From CP2-2F sp034432555 (lineage in GTDB: Bacteria; Chloroflexota; Anaerolineae; Aggregatilineales; UBA2796): a stretch of 64,000 nucleotides of DNA. Location: positions 346,635 through 410,634 of the forward strand of contig DAOUBW010000048.1 of the NCBI GenBank assembly GCA_034432555.1, in the 5' to 3' direction. Position 1 is the first letter of the stretch, and each line of letters starts with the position of its first letter. Positions 54,398-62,250 of the stretch are shown here, in pieces. The notes under the pieces were generated by a model, which saw only the letters and a program-made list of their open reading frames with translations, did no database searches and had not been told where the DNA came from. Made by a program: the position numbers and the translations under genes.

Positions 54398-54532
54398 TTA
54401 CCGCTTGCTGCCCAAAATCTGGTAGAGGGCGCGGCGCAACGCATCTAAGGCGATCCACAGCGCCAACAGGCTGAAGCCAAGTGGCGCAAGGCAGCCCAGA
54501 TAAAAGCAGCCAGCAAGGCGACGTTTCAGCAT
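54398..54532 (-). CDS. Tiny membrane protein overlapping the glycosyltransferase end
   Basis: 44 residues, below normal ORF cut-offs. Its ATG (54532) lies inside the last codons of the GT4 gene (7-base overlap, pattern ATGCTGA), and it encodes one hydrophobic segment (FYLGCLAPLGFSLLALWIAL) with basic flanks. GGCAGG lies upstream. Tight overlap suggests translational coupling with the GT. Real but unproven; function unknown. Confidence 0.45.
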   Translation of the reverse strand: MLKRRLAGCFYLGCLAPLGFSLLALWIALDALRRALYQILGSKR

Positions 54533-55761
54533 CGGCGCAGCCTGCCCAAACGCCGATATAAGCGCAGCGCCTCTGCATAGTAGCATTCCAAATCGCGCAT
54601 GACGGCAGACCAAGCGTGTTGCTCGGCATAGGCGCGTGCCGCAGCACTCATCCGCGCCCGCAGTGCTGAATCGGTTAACAGTTGGCAGGTACGCTGCCGA
54701 AATGCCTCTGCATCGTGCGGCGGCACAAGAAAGCCTGTCTCGCCGTGCCGCACCAATGCTGCCGATCCGCCCTGATCGGCGGCAACAACGGGCAAGCCGC
54801 TTGCCATCGCCTCTAGGATGACTTGCCCGAACGTCTCGCGCACGGCAGGGAACACAAACACATCCGCCGCGGCGTAGGCATCCGCCAAATCGTTACCGAT
54901 CAAATGTCCAATGAAGTGCGCCGACCTGCCGTTTTCCGTCAAGGTTTGCTGCACCTGTGGCAAGTGATTCCCGCCGCCGATCAAGGTCAGCGCGATGGAC
55001 GAGTCCGCCGCCAATGCGCTCAGTGACTCTAGATGCTTCTCCCGTGCCATGCGCCCAACGTAAAGCGCCACACCACGCGCCGCCTCGCGCCCGCCCAGCA
55101 AGCGCGCCTGCCATGCCGCCGTGCGCCGACTCGGTGTGAAGCGCGCCGTATCCACACCGCGTCCCCACAGGCGCAGCCGCTTGAAATGCCAAGCGCGCAG
55201 CTCATCCAAGCTAACTTGCGTTGGCACAAGGTTAAGCGTGCAACCGTTGTGAATGAAGCGCAAAAGCGCCTCGAACAGCGGTGCAAAGTGTGGCGCGCCA
55301 TAGCTGCGCGCATAGCCGGGCAAATCAGTTTGATAGTTTGCTACGACTGGCACATGCAGCGCACCACCGCCCAACATGCCGAGCATTCCGAGTGTGAAGG
55401 GACTGAACAAGTGGATGAGATCGGGCTGAAAACGCCGCAACTGAGCAAGGATGGGCAGCCATAACAAAGCGACTCGTGTTTCGGGATAGCTGGGCAGCCA
55501 CAGCGACGGCACGCTGTAGATCGGTGTGCCTTCAATGTGCAGCGGCGCAGGGTGCGGCGCAAAGACGATCAGATCGCGCCCACTGCGCTGCAAATGCCGA
55601 ATGGTGAGCAGCGCCGTGCGCGAGACGCCATCCACTTTGGGCAGAAACGCCTCTGTGAAAAGCGCCACGCGCTGCACATCAGCACACAACACCGCTGACG
55701 GCAGCGGATCGCCCAGTGCGCCTGATTCCGCCGCAACGATTGCCGCAATCGGATCGTGCAT
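54526..55761 (-). CDS. GT4 glycosyltransferase, SqdX/MgtA-like
   Basis: 411 residues. N-terminal RVALFTEAFLPKVDGVSRT and C-terminal FVFPAVRETFGQVILEAMASGLP (EX7E-type) are strongly like sulfoquinovosyl- or mannosyl-diacylglycerol transferases (SqdX, MgtA), enzymes that put sugars on membrane lipids. Donor and acceptor remain inferred. A small coupled ORF follows. It lies on the minus strand after the sdh operon, separated from it by a terminator. Confidence 0.85.
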   Translation of the reverse strand: MHDPIAAIVAAESGALGDPLPSAVLCADVQRVALFTEAFLPKVDGVSRTALLTIRHLQRSGRDLIVFAPHPAPLHIEGTPIYSVPSLWLPSYPETRVALLWLPILAQLRRFQPDLIHLFSPFTLGMLGMLGGGALHVPVVANYQTDLPGYARSYGAPHFAPLFEALLRFIHNGCTLNLVPTQVSLDELRAWHFKRLRLWGRGVDTARFTPSRRTAAWQARLLGGREAARGVALYVGRMAREKHLESLSALAADSSIALTLIGGGNHLPQVQQTLTENGRSAHFIGHLIGNDLADAYAAADVFVFPAVRETFGQVILEAMASGLPVVAADQGGSAALVRHGETGFLVPPHDAEAFRQRTCQLLTDSALRARMSAAARAYAEQHAWSAVMRDLECYYAEALRLYRRLGRLRRC

Positions 55762-55782
55762 CGCGCACCTACCTTAAACGAC

Positions 55783-55813
55783 AACGGACGGGCTGTGTAG
55801 CGCGCCGTCCGTT
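55783..55813 (-). terminator. Terminator downstream of sdhB
   Basis: AACGGACGG (55783-55791) and CCGTCCGTT (55805-55813), 9 pairs with a 13-base loop; downstream on the minus strand GTCGTTTA is T-rich only modestly. Separates the sdh operon from the GT gene. Confidence 0.55.
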
Positions 55814-55837
55814 TAGCCTTTTACAACGCCGGCGCGC

Positions 55838-56569
55838 CTAGTAATCGCGCTTGCCTGTTTGGATCGCCTTCTTCACCTCACCAATAGCACGGGTGACCTC
55901 AATACCACGCGGGCAAGCCGGCGTGCAGTTATAGATGGTGCGGCAGCGCCACACGCCATCCGGATCAGCCAGCACGTCGAGGCGCTCTTGCAAGTGCTGA
56001 TCGCGGTCATCAAAGACGAAGCGATGCGCCTGCACAATGGCTGCCGGCCCGACATAGGCGCCATTTGCCCAAAAGCTGGGGCAGCTTGTGGTGCAGGCAG
56101 CACATAAGATGCACTTGGTCGTATCATCAAAGCGTTCGCGTGCCTCAATCGTTTGCAGGCGCTCACGCGGCTTGCCATCCTCACCAATGGGCGGCGGCGT
56201 CTCGTTGACGAGGTAGGGCATAATGGCACGGTAGTGGGCAAAAAACGGCTCCATATCCACCACCAAATCCTTAACGACGGGCAAGCCGAGAATTGGCTCC
56301 ACCTGAATGGTCGCTTTCTCGCCAAATTCTTGCAGCAGCACCTTACAGGCAAGCCGATTGCGCCCATTGATCCGCATGGCGTCCGAGCCGCAGATGCCCT
56401 GCGCGCACGAACGCCGCAAGGTCAGCGTGCCGTCAATTTCCCACTTCACGCGGTGCAGCAGTTCCAACAAGCGGTTGGTCGGTTCGCAGTCTTTCAGGGT
56501 ATAGGTTGCCCAGTAGGGCTTTTTATCTTTGTCTGGGTTAAAGCGCCGAATGCGTATTGTGGCTTCCAC
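55838..56569 (-). CDS. sdhB: Succinate dehydrogenase iron-sulfur subunit
   Basis: 243 residues. Plant-type [2Fe-2S] site CAQGICGSDAM with a later Cys (NRLACK), then [4Fe-4S] and [3Fe-4S] cysteine clusters (CILCAACTTSCPSFW, CTPACPRG). Carries electrons from FAD in SdhA to the quinone site. Starts with GTG at 56569; AAGGA lies about 12 bases upstream. Last gene of the operon, 85 bases after sdhA across a terminator-like element. Confidence 0.95.
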   Translation of the reverse strand: MEATIRIRRFNPDKDKKPYWATYTLKDCEPTNRLLELLHRVKWEIDGTLTLRRSCAQGICGSDAMRINGRNRLACKVLLQEFGEKATIQVEPILGLPVVKDLVVDMEPFFAHYRAIMPYLVNETPPPIGEDGKPRERLQTIEARERFDDTTKCILCAACTTSCPSFWANGAYVGPAAIVQAHRFVFDDRDQHLQERLDVLADPDGVWRCRTIYNCTPACPRGIEVTRAIGEVKKAIQTGKRDY

Positions 56570-56597
56570 AGTGATCTAAATCCTTCCCGCTACGCTT

Positions 56598-56639
56598 AAA
56601 AAACAAGGGCGCAGTGAGCAAAGCCAGCGCCCTGCTCAC
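56598..56639 (-). terminator. Terminator-like element between sdhA and sdhB with competing pairing
   Basis: In mRNA sense (minus): AGGGCGC, 14-base loop, GCGCCCT, then TGTTTTTT: a terminator form. A second complementary pair, GTGAGCA and TGCTCAC, is interleaved in the same bases so the two stems alternate or form a pseudoknot. Positions of arms on the plus strand are 56606-56612/56627-56633 and 56614-56620/56633-56639. Confidence 0.6.
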
Positions 56640-56654
56640 CGCCAATTTTGCGAA

Positions 56655-58436
56655 TTAGTAGACACGCTCTTTGGGCTGATACTGCGTGATGGTGACAGGC
56701 TTATAGTCCACGCGCAGGCTCTCGTCGCCTTCACGGTAGACCATCGTATGCTTCAGCCAGTTCTCGTCATCGCGTTTTTCATAGTCCTCACGGGCATGAC
56801 CGCCGCGGCTCTCGGTGCGGTTCAAAGCAGAGTATGCCGTCACTTCCGCCAGTTCCAGCAAGCAGCCCAGTTCCCACGTCTCCAGCACATCGGTGTTGAA
56901 GGTGCTGCCGCGGTCATCAATGCCGATGTTGGTGGCAAATTCGCGGCGCAGTTCGCGCATGGTCTCTAGCGCTTGCTGCATGTCCTTGCCGTTGCGGAAA
57001 ACACCGACCAAATCCTGCATGGTGGATTGCATCTTCTTACGGAGCAGGTATGGCTTGGTGCTGCCTGTGGCGGTGCGAATGCGGTTGAGTTCACTCTCGA
57101 TCTTGCGCCCGGCATCGCTTGGCAGCGCGATGAACGATGCGCCACGTGCATATTCCGCAGCGCGCAAGCCTGCCCGCCGCCCAAACACAATCAGGTCTAC
57201 CAGCGAGTTGGTGCCAAGCCGATTGGCGCCATGCACGCTGACGCACGCGCACTCACCGGCGGCATACAAGCCCGGAATCACGCGGCTCTCGCTGTTGGCG
57301 ATCACTTCGGCGTTCACGTTGGTTGGAATACCGCCCATGGCGTAGTGTGCCGTCGGCTGGATGGGCAGCGGCTCGGTCAGCGGATCAACGCCGGCGTAAG
57401 TGCGTCCCTGATCGCACGTCTCGGCAAGTTTGCTCTCGATGTAGTGGGCGGTGTAGTGATCAGCAGTCTCGCCTGCTTCCGCCTTGTAGCGGCGCACCGT
57501 GTCCGGCGTTAGGTCAAGGTGCAGGTAGCGCTTGCCCTTAATGCCGCGTCCTTCGCGTAACTCGATGGCAATCGCCCGCGAGATCACATCGCGGCTTGCC
57601 AAATCTTTCACCTTCGGCGCGTACTTCTCCATAAAGCGTTCACCGCGCCCGTTGATCAACACGCCGCCTTCACCACGCACGCCTTCGGTGATCAAAAAGC
57701 CAGTGGGATACAAGCCGGTGGGGTGGAATTGGAAGAATTCCATATCTTCCAACGGAATGCCGTTGCGGAAGGTGATTGCCGCGCCGTCACCGGTCATGCT
57801 GTGTGCGTTACTGGTCACTTCCCAACACTTGCCCCAGCCGCCCGTCGCAAAGACAACCGCCTTAGCGTGGAACAAATGCAGCGAGCCATCCAACAGGCAG
57901 ACTGCCACCGCGCCCACAGGCTGATCGCCGTTCATGATCAAGTCCACCACGTGATATTCATCATAGAAAGTCACGTTATTCTTGATGCACTGCTGATAGA
58001 GCGTCTGTAAGATCATATGTCCGGTGCGGTCGGCAGCGTGGCAGGCACGGCGGACTGGTTTGCCTGTCGTGTTGTTGGTATGCCCACCAAAGCGCCGCTG
58101 CGAAATCTTGCCTTCTTTGGTGCGGTCAAAGGGCAAACCCATATGCTCTAGCTCGATAACCGCCTCAATCGCCTCTCGCGCCAGAATTTCGGCAGCGTCT
58201 TGGTCAGTCAGATAATCGCCGCCTTTAACGGTATCAAAGGCGTGCCATTCCCAGTGATCTTCTTCTTCGTTGCCCAATGCCGCGCCAATGCCGCCTAGCG
58301 CCGCGCCGGTGTGTGAGCGCGTGGGATAGAGTTTGCTGATCACGGCGACCTTCACGCTGCGTGAAGCGTAGAGGGCTGCCATTAAGCCTGCGCCACCCGC
58401 GCCGAGGATGATGGTATCAAATTGATGTATCTTCAT
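56655..58436 (-). CDS. sdhA: Succinate dehydrogenase flavoprotein subunit
   Basis: 593 residues. FAD-binding GAGGAGLMAALYAS, flavin-linking His in RSHTGAALGG, and active-site region HGANRLGTNSLVDL. Oxidises succinate to fumarate in the TCA cycle at the inner membrane face. ATG at 58436 is chosen because AAGGA lies 5-6 bases upstream; a GTG at 58448 is possible. Follows the fused SdhCD gene by 36 bases. Confidence 0.96.
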   Translation of the reverse strand: MKIHQFDTIILGAGGAGLMAALYASRSVKVAVISKLYPTRSHTGAALGGIGAALGNEEEDHWEWHAFDTVKGGDYLTDQDAAEILAREAIEAVIELEHMGLPFDRTKEGKISQRRFGGHTNNTTGKPVRRACHAADRTGHMILQTLYQQCIKNNVTFYDEYHVVDLIMNGDQPVGAVAVCLLDGSLHLFHAKAVVFATGGWGKCWEVTSNAHSMTGDGAAITFRNGIPLEDMEFFQFHPTGLYPTGFLITEGVRGEGGVLINGRGERFMEKYAPKVKDLASRDVISRAIAIELREGRGIKGKRYLHLDLTPDTVRRYKAEAGETADHYTAHYIESKLAETCDQGRTYAGVDPLTEPLPIQPTAHYAMGGIPTNVNAEVIANSESRVIPGLYAAGECACVSVHGANRLGTNSLVDLIVFGRRAGLRAAEYARGASFIALPSDAGRKIESELNRIRTATGSTKPYLLRKKMQSTMQDLVGVFRNGKDMQQALETMRELRREFATNIGIDDRGSTFNTDVLETWELGCLLELAEVTAYSALNRTESRGGHAREDYEKRDDENWLKHTMVYREGDESLRVDYKPVTITQYQPKERVY

Positions 58437-58472
58437 ACGTTCCTTCACACTTCTAACAGTCCATCGCTTACA

Positions 58473-59510
58473 TTATCGCACAAGGGCATCGGCATCTACA
58501 CCGATCACTTGTGAGGTTTGGTTGAGCATTTCGGCAGTGGTGGCAGGCACGCTCTGCAAAATTGCCAGCGCGCCGACCCACAGCACGCCGATCATGGTGC
58601 CGACGGCAGCCAAGCGTAGCGCACGGTTGACCAATTTATTGTGGATGTAGTCGTTAATGACGTAACGTGCGCCGTTGAAGCCATGCACCGTCACCAGCAC
58701 CAGCAGCAGAATATCGTAAACGCGCCAAATATAGACGCCCGCCAGCATGGTATCCCAACGCAGCCGCACAAAATTGACCGCTGTCAGCGTGGACTCCACA
58801 TTGGCGCCCAAATTGGTAAAGACTGGCACATGCCCAACCTTCGTCAGGTCAAAAACGCCCTGAATGACGTGCATCATCGCCAAATGCCCAAAGACCAGTG
58901 GAATGATCAGCACGCCGCTAATCCGCATGAACGACCACATGAAGGTTTCCATCTTGCTGCCCTTCAGGCGTTTCTTGGGCGCGTTCAGGCTTGGAACGAC
59001 TGCCATGCCCGCCGAGACGACGAAGGCAAGCCCAAGCACAACGACCGTGCCAACCGCAAAGGGCGCTGTCGCCTCGATCACGCTCTCCAAGCCGAGATCG
59101 AAGGTGGTGACGCGCTCGTTGTAATAATTCACCACATGCCCTGCCATCACGAAGAAGACTGGCACCAGCAGCACCAGCGTGCCAAGCAGCACCAGTTTGG
59201 CAGCATCTGCTTGCCGCCGCCACCACTGCGGGCGGTAGTCGAACAACACAATGCGGAAGCCGTTTAAGGCATGGTAGACGACACACGCCACCAACACAAA
59301 TTCGCCCACCGTGAACAAAGGCGTTTTATAGGCGGCGATGGCTTTGGCATACAATTCGGGATAGAAGGTTGCCCACGAGGTATCAATCACGTGCATGATG
59401 AGGAAGATCAGAGTCCCCATGCCGGAGACGCGATGCAGCACCCATGCCCATTGACCAATTTTGCCGCGATAGCGCAGCGTTTCTGTGACGGTGAGAACTA
59501 AAGAAGTCAT
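58473..59510 (-). CDS. Fused SdhC-SdhD cytochrome b membrane anchor
   Basis: 345 residues, about twice the usual SdhC or SdhD length. N-terminal half has SdhC marks (WAWVLHRVSGMGTLIFLIMH, HALNGFRIV). C-terminal half repeats the pattern in SdhD style (SFMRISGVLIIPLVFGHLAMMH, VHGFNGARYVI), with His candidates for heme and six or more helices. It anchors SdhAB and holds the quinone site. Single-gene fusion replaces separate sdhC and sdhD. ATG 59510; SD GGGAGG is about 12 bases upstream and partly in a hairpin. Confidence 0.85.
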   Translation of the reverse strand: MTSLVLTVTETLRYRGKIGQWAWVLHRVSGMGTLIFLIMHVIDTSWATFYPELYAKAIAAYKTPLFTVGEFVLVACVVYHALNGFRIVLFDYRPQWWRRQADAAKLVLLGTLVLLVPVFFVMAGHVVNYYNERVTTFDLGLESVIEATAPFAVGTVVVLGLAFVVSAGMAVVPSLNAPKKRLKGSKMETFMWSFMRISGVLIIPLVFGHLAMMHVIQGVFDLTKVGHVPVFTNLGANVESTLTAVNFVRLRWDTMLAGVYIWRVYDILLLVLVTVHGFNGARYVINDYIHNKLVNRALRLAAVGTMIGVLWVGALAILQSVPATTAEMLNQTSQVIGVDADALVR

Positions 59511-59522
59511 AAAGTGAGGTAG

Positions 59523-59562
59523 CCTCCCTAGCTTTAGGGAACACGATCTATACGATCTATAC
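59523..59562 (-). promoter_or_regulatory. sdh leader: hairpin at the ribosome-binding site and 9-base tandem repeat
   Basis: TCCCTA-GCTT-TAGGGA (59525-59540) can pair over part of the GGGAGG site (59523-59528). Upstream, CGATCTATA is repeated in tandem (59544-59552 and 59553-59561). Confidence 0.35.
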
Positions 59563-59587
59563 GGGAAGTCTTAAATAGTCACTAAAG

Positions 59588-59596
59588 AGTATAGCA
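59588..59596 (-). promoter_or_regulatory. Extended -10 promoter of the sdh operon
   Basis: On the minus strand TGC-TATACT (59588-59596), without a clear -35 box. Transcription would start about 70 bases before sdhC. Confidence 0.45.
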
Positions 59597-59870
59597 AATT
59601 GCGCGAAAAACGCACCTCGTTCGTTCAAGTCAGAAAGAAGGCGCTGGCAAGAGGTGTGCGGAACAGCCTTTGCTGCGCCAGCCACCCTTGATCGGTATAG
59701 ACTGATTGGGTCACCCTACGCGGACAGTTGACCATCTTCACTTAACAGTCAAATTGCTGTAATAGGCTGTCACTTATAAAAGCAACGCTTTATCTCTTAC
59801 AAAGTGGTATGCTGCACTTCAATGAACAAACGGCAGAGCGCGGCGGCGGCAGCGCTCCGCACAATGCACC
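59597..59870. other. Intergenic region between sdh and thiolase genes
   Basis: 274 bases without a convincing gene. Contains the sdh promoter at one end; on the other, the thiolase end. A GAGCGC / GCGCTC inverted repeat lies near 59836-59857 but lacks a T-run. The AT-richer middle shows no strong promoter on the plus strand. Confidence 0.5.
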
Positions 59871-61085
59871 CTACTCGACTTCCACTGCCATAGCGACAGC
59901 TTCACCGCCACCCAAGCACAGGGCTGCCACGCCGCGCTTCAAACCGCGATCTTTCAGGGCATAGATCAGGGTGAGCAGCACACGCGCACCGCTGGCGCCA
60001 ATCGGATGCCCTAGCGCAATAGCGCCGCCGTTCACATTCAGCTTGTGCATGGGCAGTTCGTAGCCCTCACGCGCCAAGCCGCGCACGTCGGCAAGCACCT
60101 GTGCCGCGAACGCCTCGTTAATCTCAAACAGGTCTACATCCGCCATTTGCCAGCCCGCCCGCTGAAGGGCAATCGGGATCGCCTTAACCGGCGCGTAGAA
60201 AATCCAGCGCGGATCGAGTGCCGCCTGCCCATAGCCCACGATGCGCGCCAAAGGCTGCGCGCTGTGCTGATCGGCAAAATCGCGGCGCGCCACCACCACG
60301 GCAGCCGCGCCATCGTTCAAGCCGGGCGCGTTGCCTGCCGTCACACGCCCATTCGGATCAAAGGCAGGTTTCAACTTAGCGAGTCCGTCTAGGGTCGTGT
60401 CGGCGCGGATCGGCTCGTCCCGATCCATGATCAGATCGCCCTTCTTATCCTTCAGTGTGATGGTCACCATTTCCTGCTTGAACTTGCCTGCCTCTGTGGC
60501 AGCGGCAGCCTTTTGGTGGCTGCTCAGGGCGAACTCGTCCATTTCGTCGCGGCTCACCTCAAGCTGATTGGCGATGAACTCAGCCGCGCTGCCCATGATC
60601 TGATCAGTCATCGAGCAGAACAAGCCGTCAAATTGCAGGCTGTCTTTCAGCTCCACATGCCCATAGCGTGCGCCGCTGCGCGCTGCCATATCGAGGTAGG
60701 GCGCGTTGCTCATACTCTCGCTGCCGCCCGCCACATAGGCGCTGCCATCACCCGCTTTGATGGCGCTGGCAGCCAGCATGACCGCTTTCAGGCTGCTGCC
60801 GCACGCTTTGTTGACGGCTGTACCGCTAACGCTCTTCGGCAAACCCGCCCCAATCCAAATTTGGCGCGGCACCGCCTGCCCTGAGCCGGCTGGCACCACC
60901 TGCCCAAAGATCACCTCGCTGATCGATTCGGCGGGCAAGCCGCTGCGCTGTACGGCGGCGCTCACTGCCAGGCTGCCAAGCTGCACCGCGCTGAAAGGCT
61001 TCAAAGCGCCTAGAAATTTCCCTTGTGGCAGGCGTGCGCCGCCCACGATCACAATATCTGTCGCGTGTTTACCATTGGTTGTCAT
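59871..61085 (-). CDS. Thiolase (acetyl-CoA acetyltransferase type)
   Basis: 404 residues. Acyl-enzyme Cys in NKACGSSLKAVMLA, acid-base His in NVNGGAIALGHPIGASGAR and second Cys in CLGGGEAVAM. Condenses or cleaves acetoacetyl-CoA-type substrates in fatty-acid or isoprenoid metabolism; the exact chain length cannot be read. Starts 25 bases after the HIT gene on the same strand, so they likely share a transcript. Confidence 0.94.
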   Translation of the reverse strand: MTTNGKHATDIVIVGGARLPQGKFLGALKPFSAVQLGSLAVSAAVQRSGLPAESISEVIFGQVVPAGSGQAVPRQIWIGAGLPKSVSGTAVNKACGSSLKAVMLAASAIKAGDGSAYVAGGSESMSNAPYLDMAARSGARYGHVELKDSLQFDGLFCSMTDQIMGSAAEFIANQLEVSRDEMDEFALSSHQKAAAATEAGKFKQEMVTITLKDKKGDLIMDRDEPIRADTTLDGLAKLKPAFDPNGRVTAGNAPGLNDGAAAVVVARRDFADQHSAQPLARIVGYGQAALDPRWIFYAPVKAIPIALQRAGWQMADVDLFEINEAFAAQVLADVRGLAREGYELPMHKLNVNGGAIALGHPIGASGARVLLTLIYALKDRGLKRGVAALCLGGGEAVAMAVEVE

Positions 61086-61110
61086 AACTTTTTACGTCCT
61101 TTTAGAAAAC

Positions 61111-61617
61111 CTAGCCGCCATTGGGCGATTGCCATGCCTCGCGCAGTTTGCGCCATGTTTGGGTTAGCTCATCCGGAATGACCCGCGTGCTGCCGACCAC
61201 CGACATAAAATTAGTATCGCCTGCCCAACGCGGCACCACATGCAGATGAAAATGCCCTGCCACACCGGCGCCGGCGGCTTCTCCCAAATTGGCGCCCACA
61301 TTGAATGCCTGCGGATTATAGACGCGCCGCAGCGCCGCGATTGCCGCATTGGTCGTCAGCATCAGGTCGGTGAGGGCATCGGCAGACATGCTTTCGGTGC
61401 TGGCAATGTGTGTGTAAGGGATGATCATCAAGTGACCGTTGTTGTAGGGATAGAGATTCAGCGTAACGTAGACATGCGCCGAGCGGTAAACGATGTGTTC
61501 GGCAGCGTCATCGGCGCCGACCTTAGCACAAAAGATGCAGTCCACTTCAGGCTTCTTCTTTTCTCCGCTCAGGTAGCTGTAGCGCCACGGCGTGAACAAG
61601 TGGTCAAAATTGGTCAT
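61111..61617 (-). CDS. HIT-family hydrolase
   Basis: 168 residues from ATG 61617. Histidine triad GHFHLHVVPRW (HxHxH) with nucleophilic His, plus CIFC near the N-terminus typical of zinc-binding AP4A-phosphorylase-like HIT proteins. Hydrolyses or transfers nucleotides from dinucleoside polyphosphates or similar. An upstream in-frame extension to 61827 is rejected as it opposes the divergent gene. TATAAT on the minus strand at 61708-61713 may be its -10. Confidence 0.9.
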   Translation of the reverse strand: MTNFDHLFTPWRYSYLSGEKKKPEVDCIFCAKVGADDAAEHIVYRSAHVYVTLNLYPYNNGHLMIIPYTHIASTESMSADALTDLMLTTNAAIAALRRVYNPQAFNVGANLGEAAGAGVAGHFHLHVVPRWAGDTNFMSVVGSTRVIPDELTQTWRKLREAWQSPNGG

Positions 61618-61717
61618 AAGGCAAGCAGGTGCGGCAAAACTTTTAAGCGCTAGTAACGCGCTCATTTTAACCGTTTTGAGTGGCGCATTCAATGGGCAAG
61701 CGCCATAATTATAGCGT

Positions 61718-62098
61718 ATGACTAACAAACCCTTACGCACACTCTCGCCCACCGAACGGCTTTTTTTCGCGCTCGCCGTGATTGGTCTGCTGCTGCTGCC
61801 GTTGATCGCCTTCCTGATCGTGAGCAATCAGGGCGCGCCACACATCACCTTAACAGTCTATGCCGACGAGTCGCTCCGTGAACCATTGAATGGCTTAGCG
61901 CGAGCTTTCGAGGCGGAACAACCAACTATCCGCGTGGAACTGCGCTTTATGAGCGCCGCCGAGGTTGTGCGGCAGGCAGAGCGCGGCGTGCCGATTGATG
62001 TGTTGATCTTGCCCACTGAGCGGCGCATCCCAGCCCTTGCCCGCCAGCCTGAGCGTGCAGCGCAATTCGTGCAATTTCTCCAAGATCGGCTGCCTTAA
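61718..62098 (+). CDS. Membrane-anchored, ModA-like half binding protein
   Basis: 126 residues. Uncleaved N-terminal transmembrane helix (about 13-36), then about 80 residues resembling the N-terminal lobe of ModA/molybdate-type binding proteins (LTVYADESLREPLNGLARAF, pattern TVYAAxSL). Full ModA is about 250 residues, so the second lobe is missing. No modB or modC nearby. May be a real short sensor or anchor protein, or a remnant. Confidence 0.55.
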   Translation: MTNKPLRTLSPTERLFFALAVIGLLLLPLIAFLIVSNQGAPHITLTVYADESLREPLNGLARAFEAEQPTIRVELRFMSAAEVVRQAERGVPIDVLILPTERRIPALARQPERAAQFVQFLQDRLP

Positions 62099-62250
62099 AA
62101 TTCAATAAAAAACTTGTAAAAAATTTATATAAACTGCATATAGAAGTACACAGCAGAAGGGCGTTTTTACGGTTTGTGTTTGCCTCAGGTTCTTCGGCGG
62201 GCGTACAATCAGCGGGCGGAGTTCGGAGCAAGGCGGGAGCGTATTTACGA
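62099..62250 (+). promoter_or_regulatory. AT-rich upstream region of the WXG100-like gene
   Basis: 152 bases, starting with a strongly AT-rich stretch to about 62150 unlike the rest of the window. TTGTAA (62114-62119) followed by AT-rich blocks could hold a promoter, but a clear -10 cannot be fixed. Confidence 0.3.

Noticed and set aside
53820..54647. 275-residue minus-strand ORF
   Set aside because: Spans the VWA gene end and overlaps the GT gene; no recognisable domain.
59820..59888. Short plus-strand ORF at ATGAACAAACGG
   Set aside because: Only about 22 codons, low-complexity Ala run, overlaps the thiolase end and has no ribosome-binding site.
61718..62098. Molybdate transport operon
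   Set aside because: No ModB or ModC gene and only one lobe of a ModA-like protein is present.
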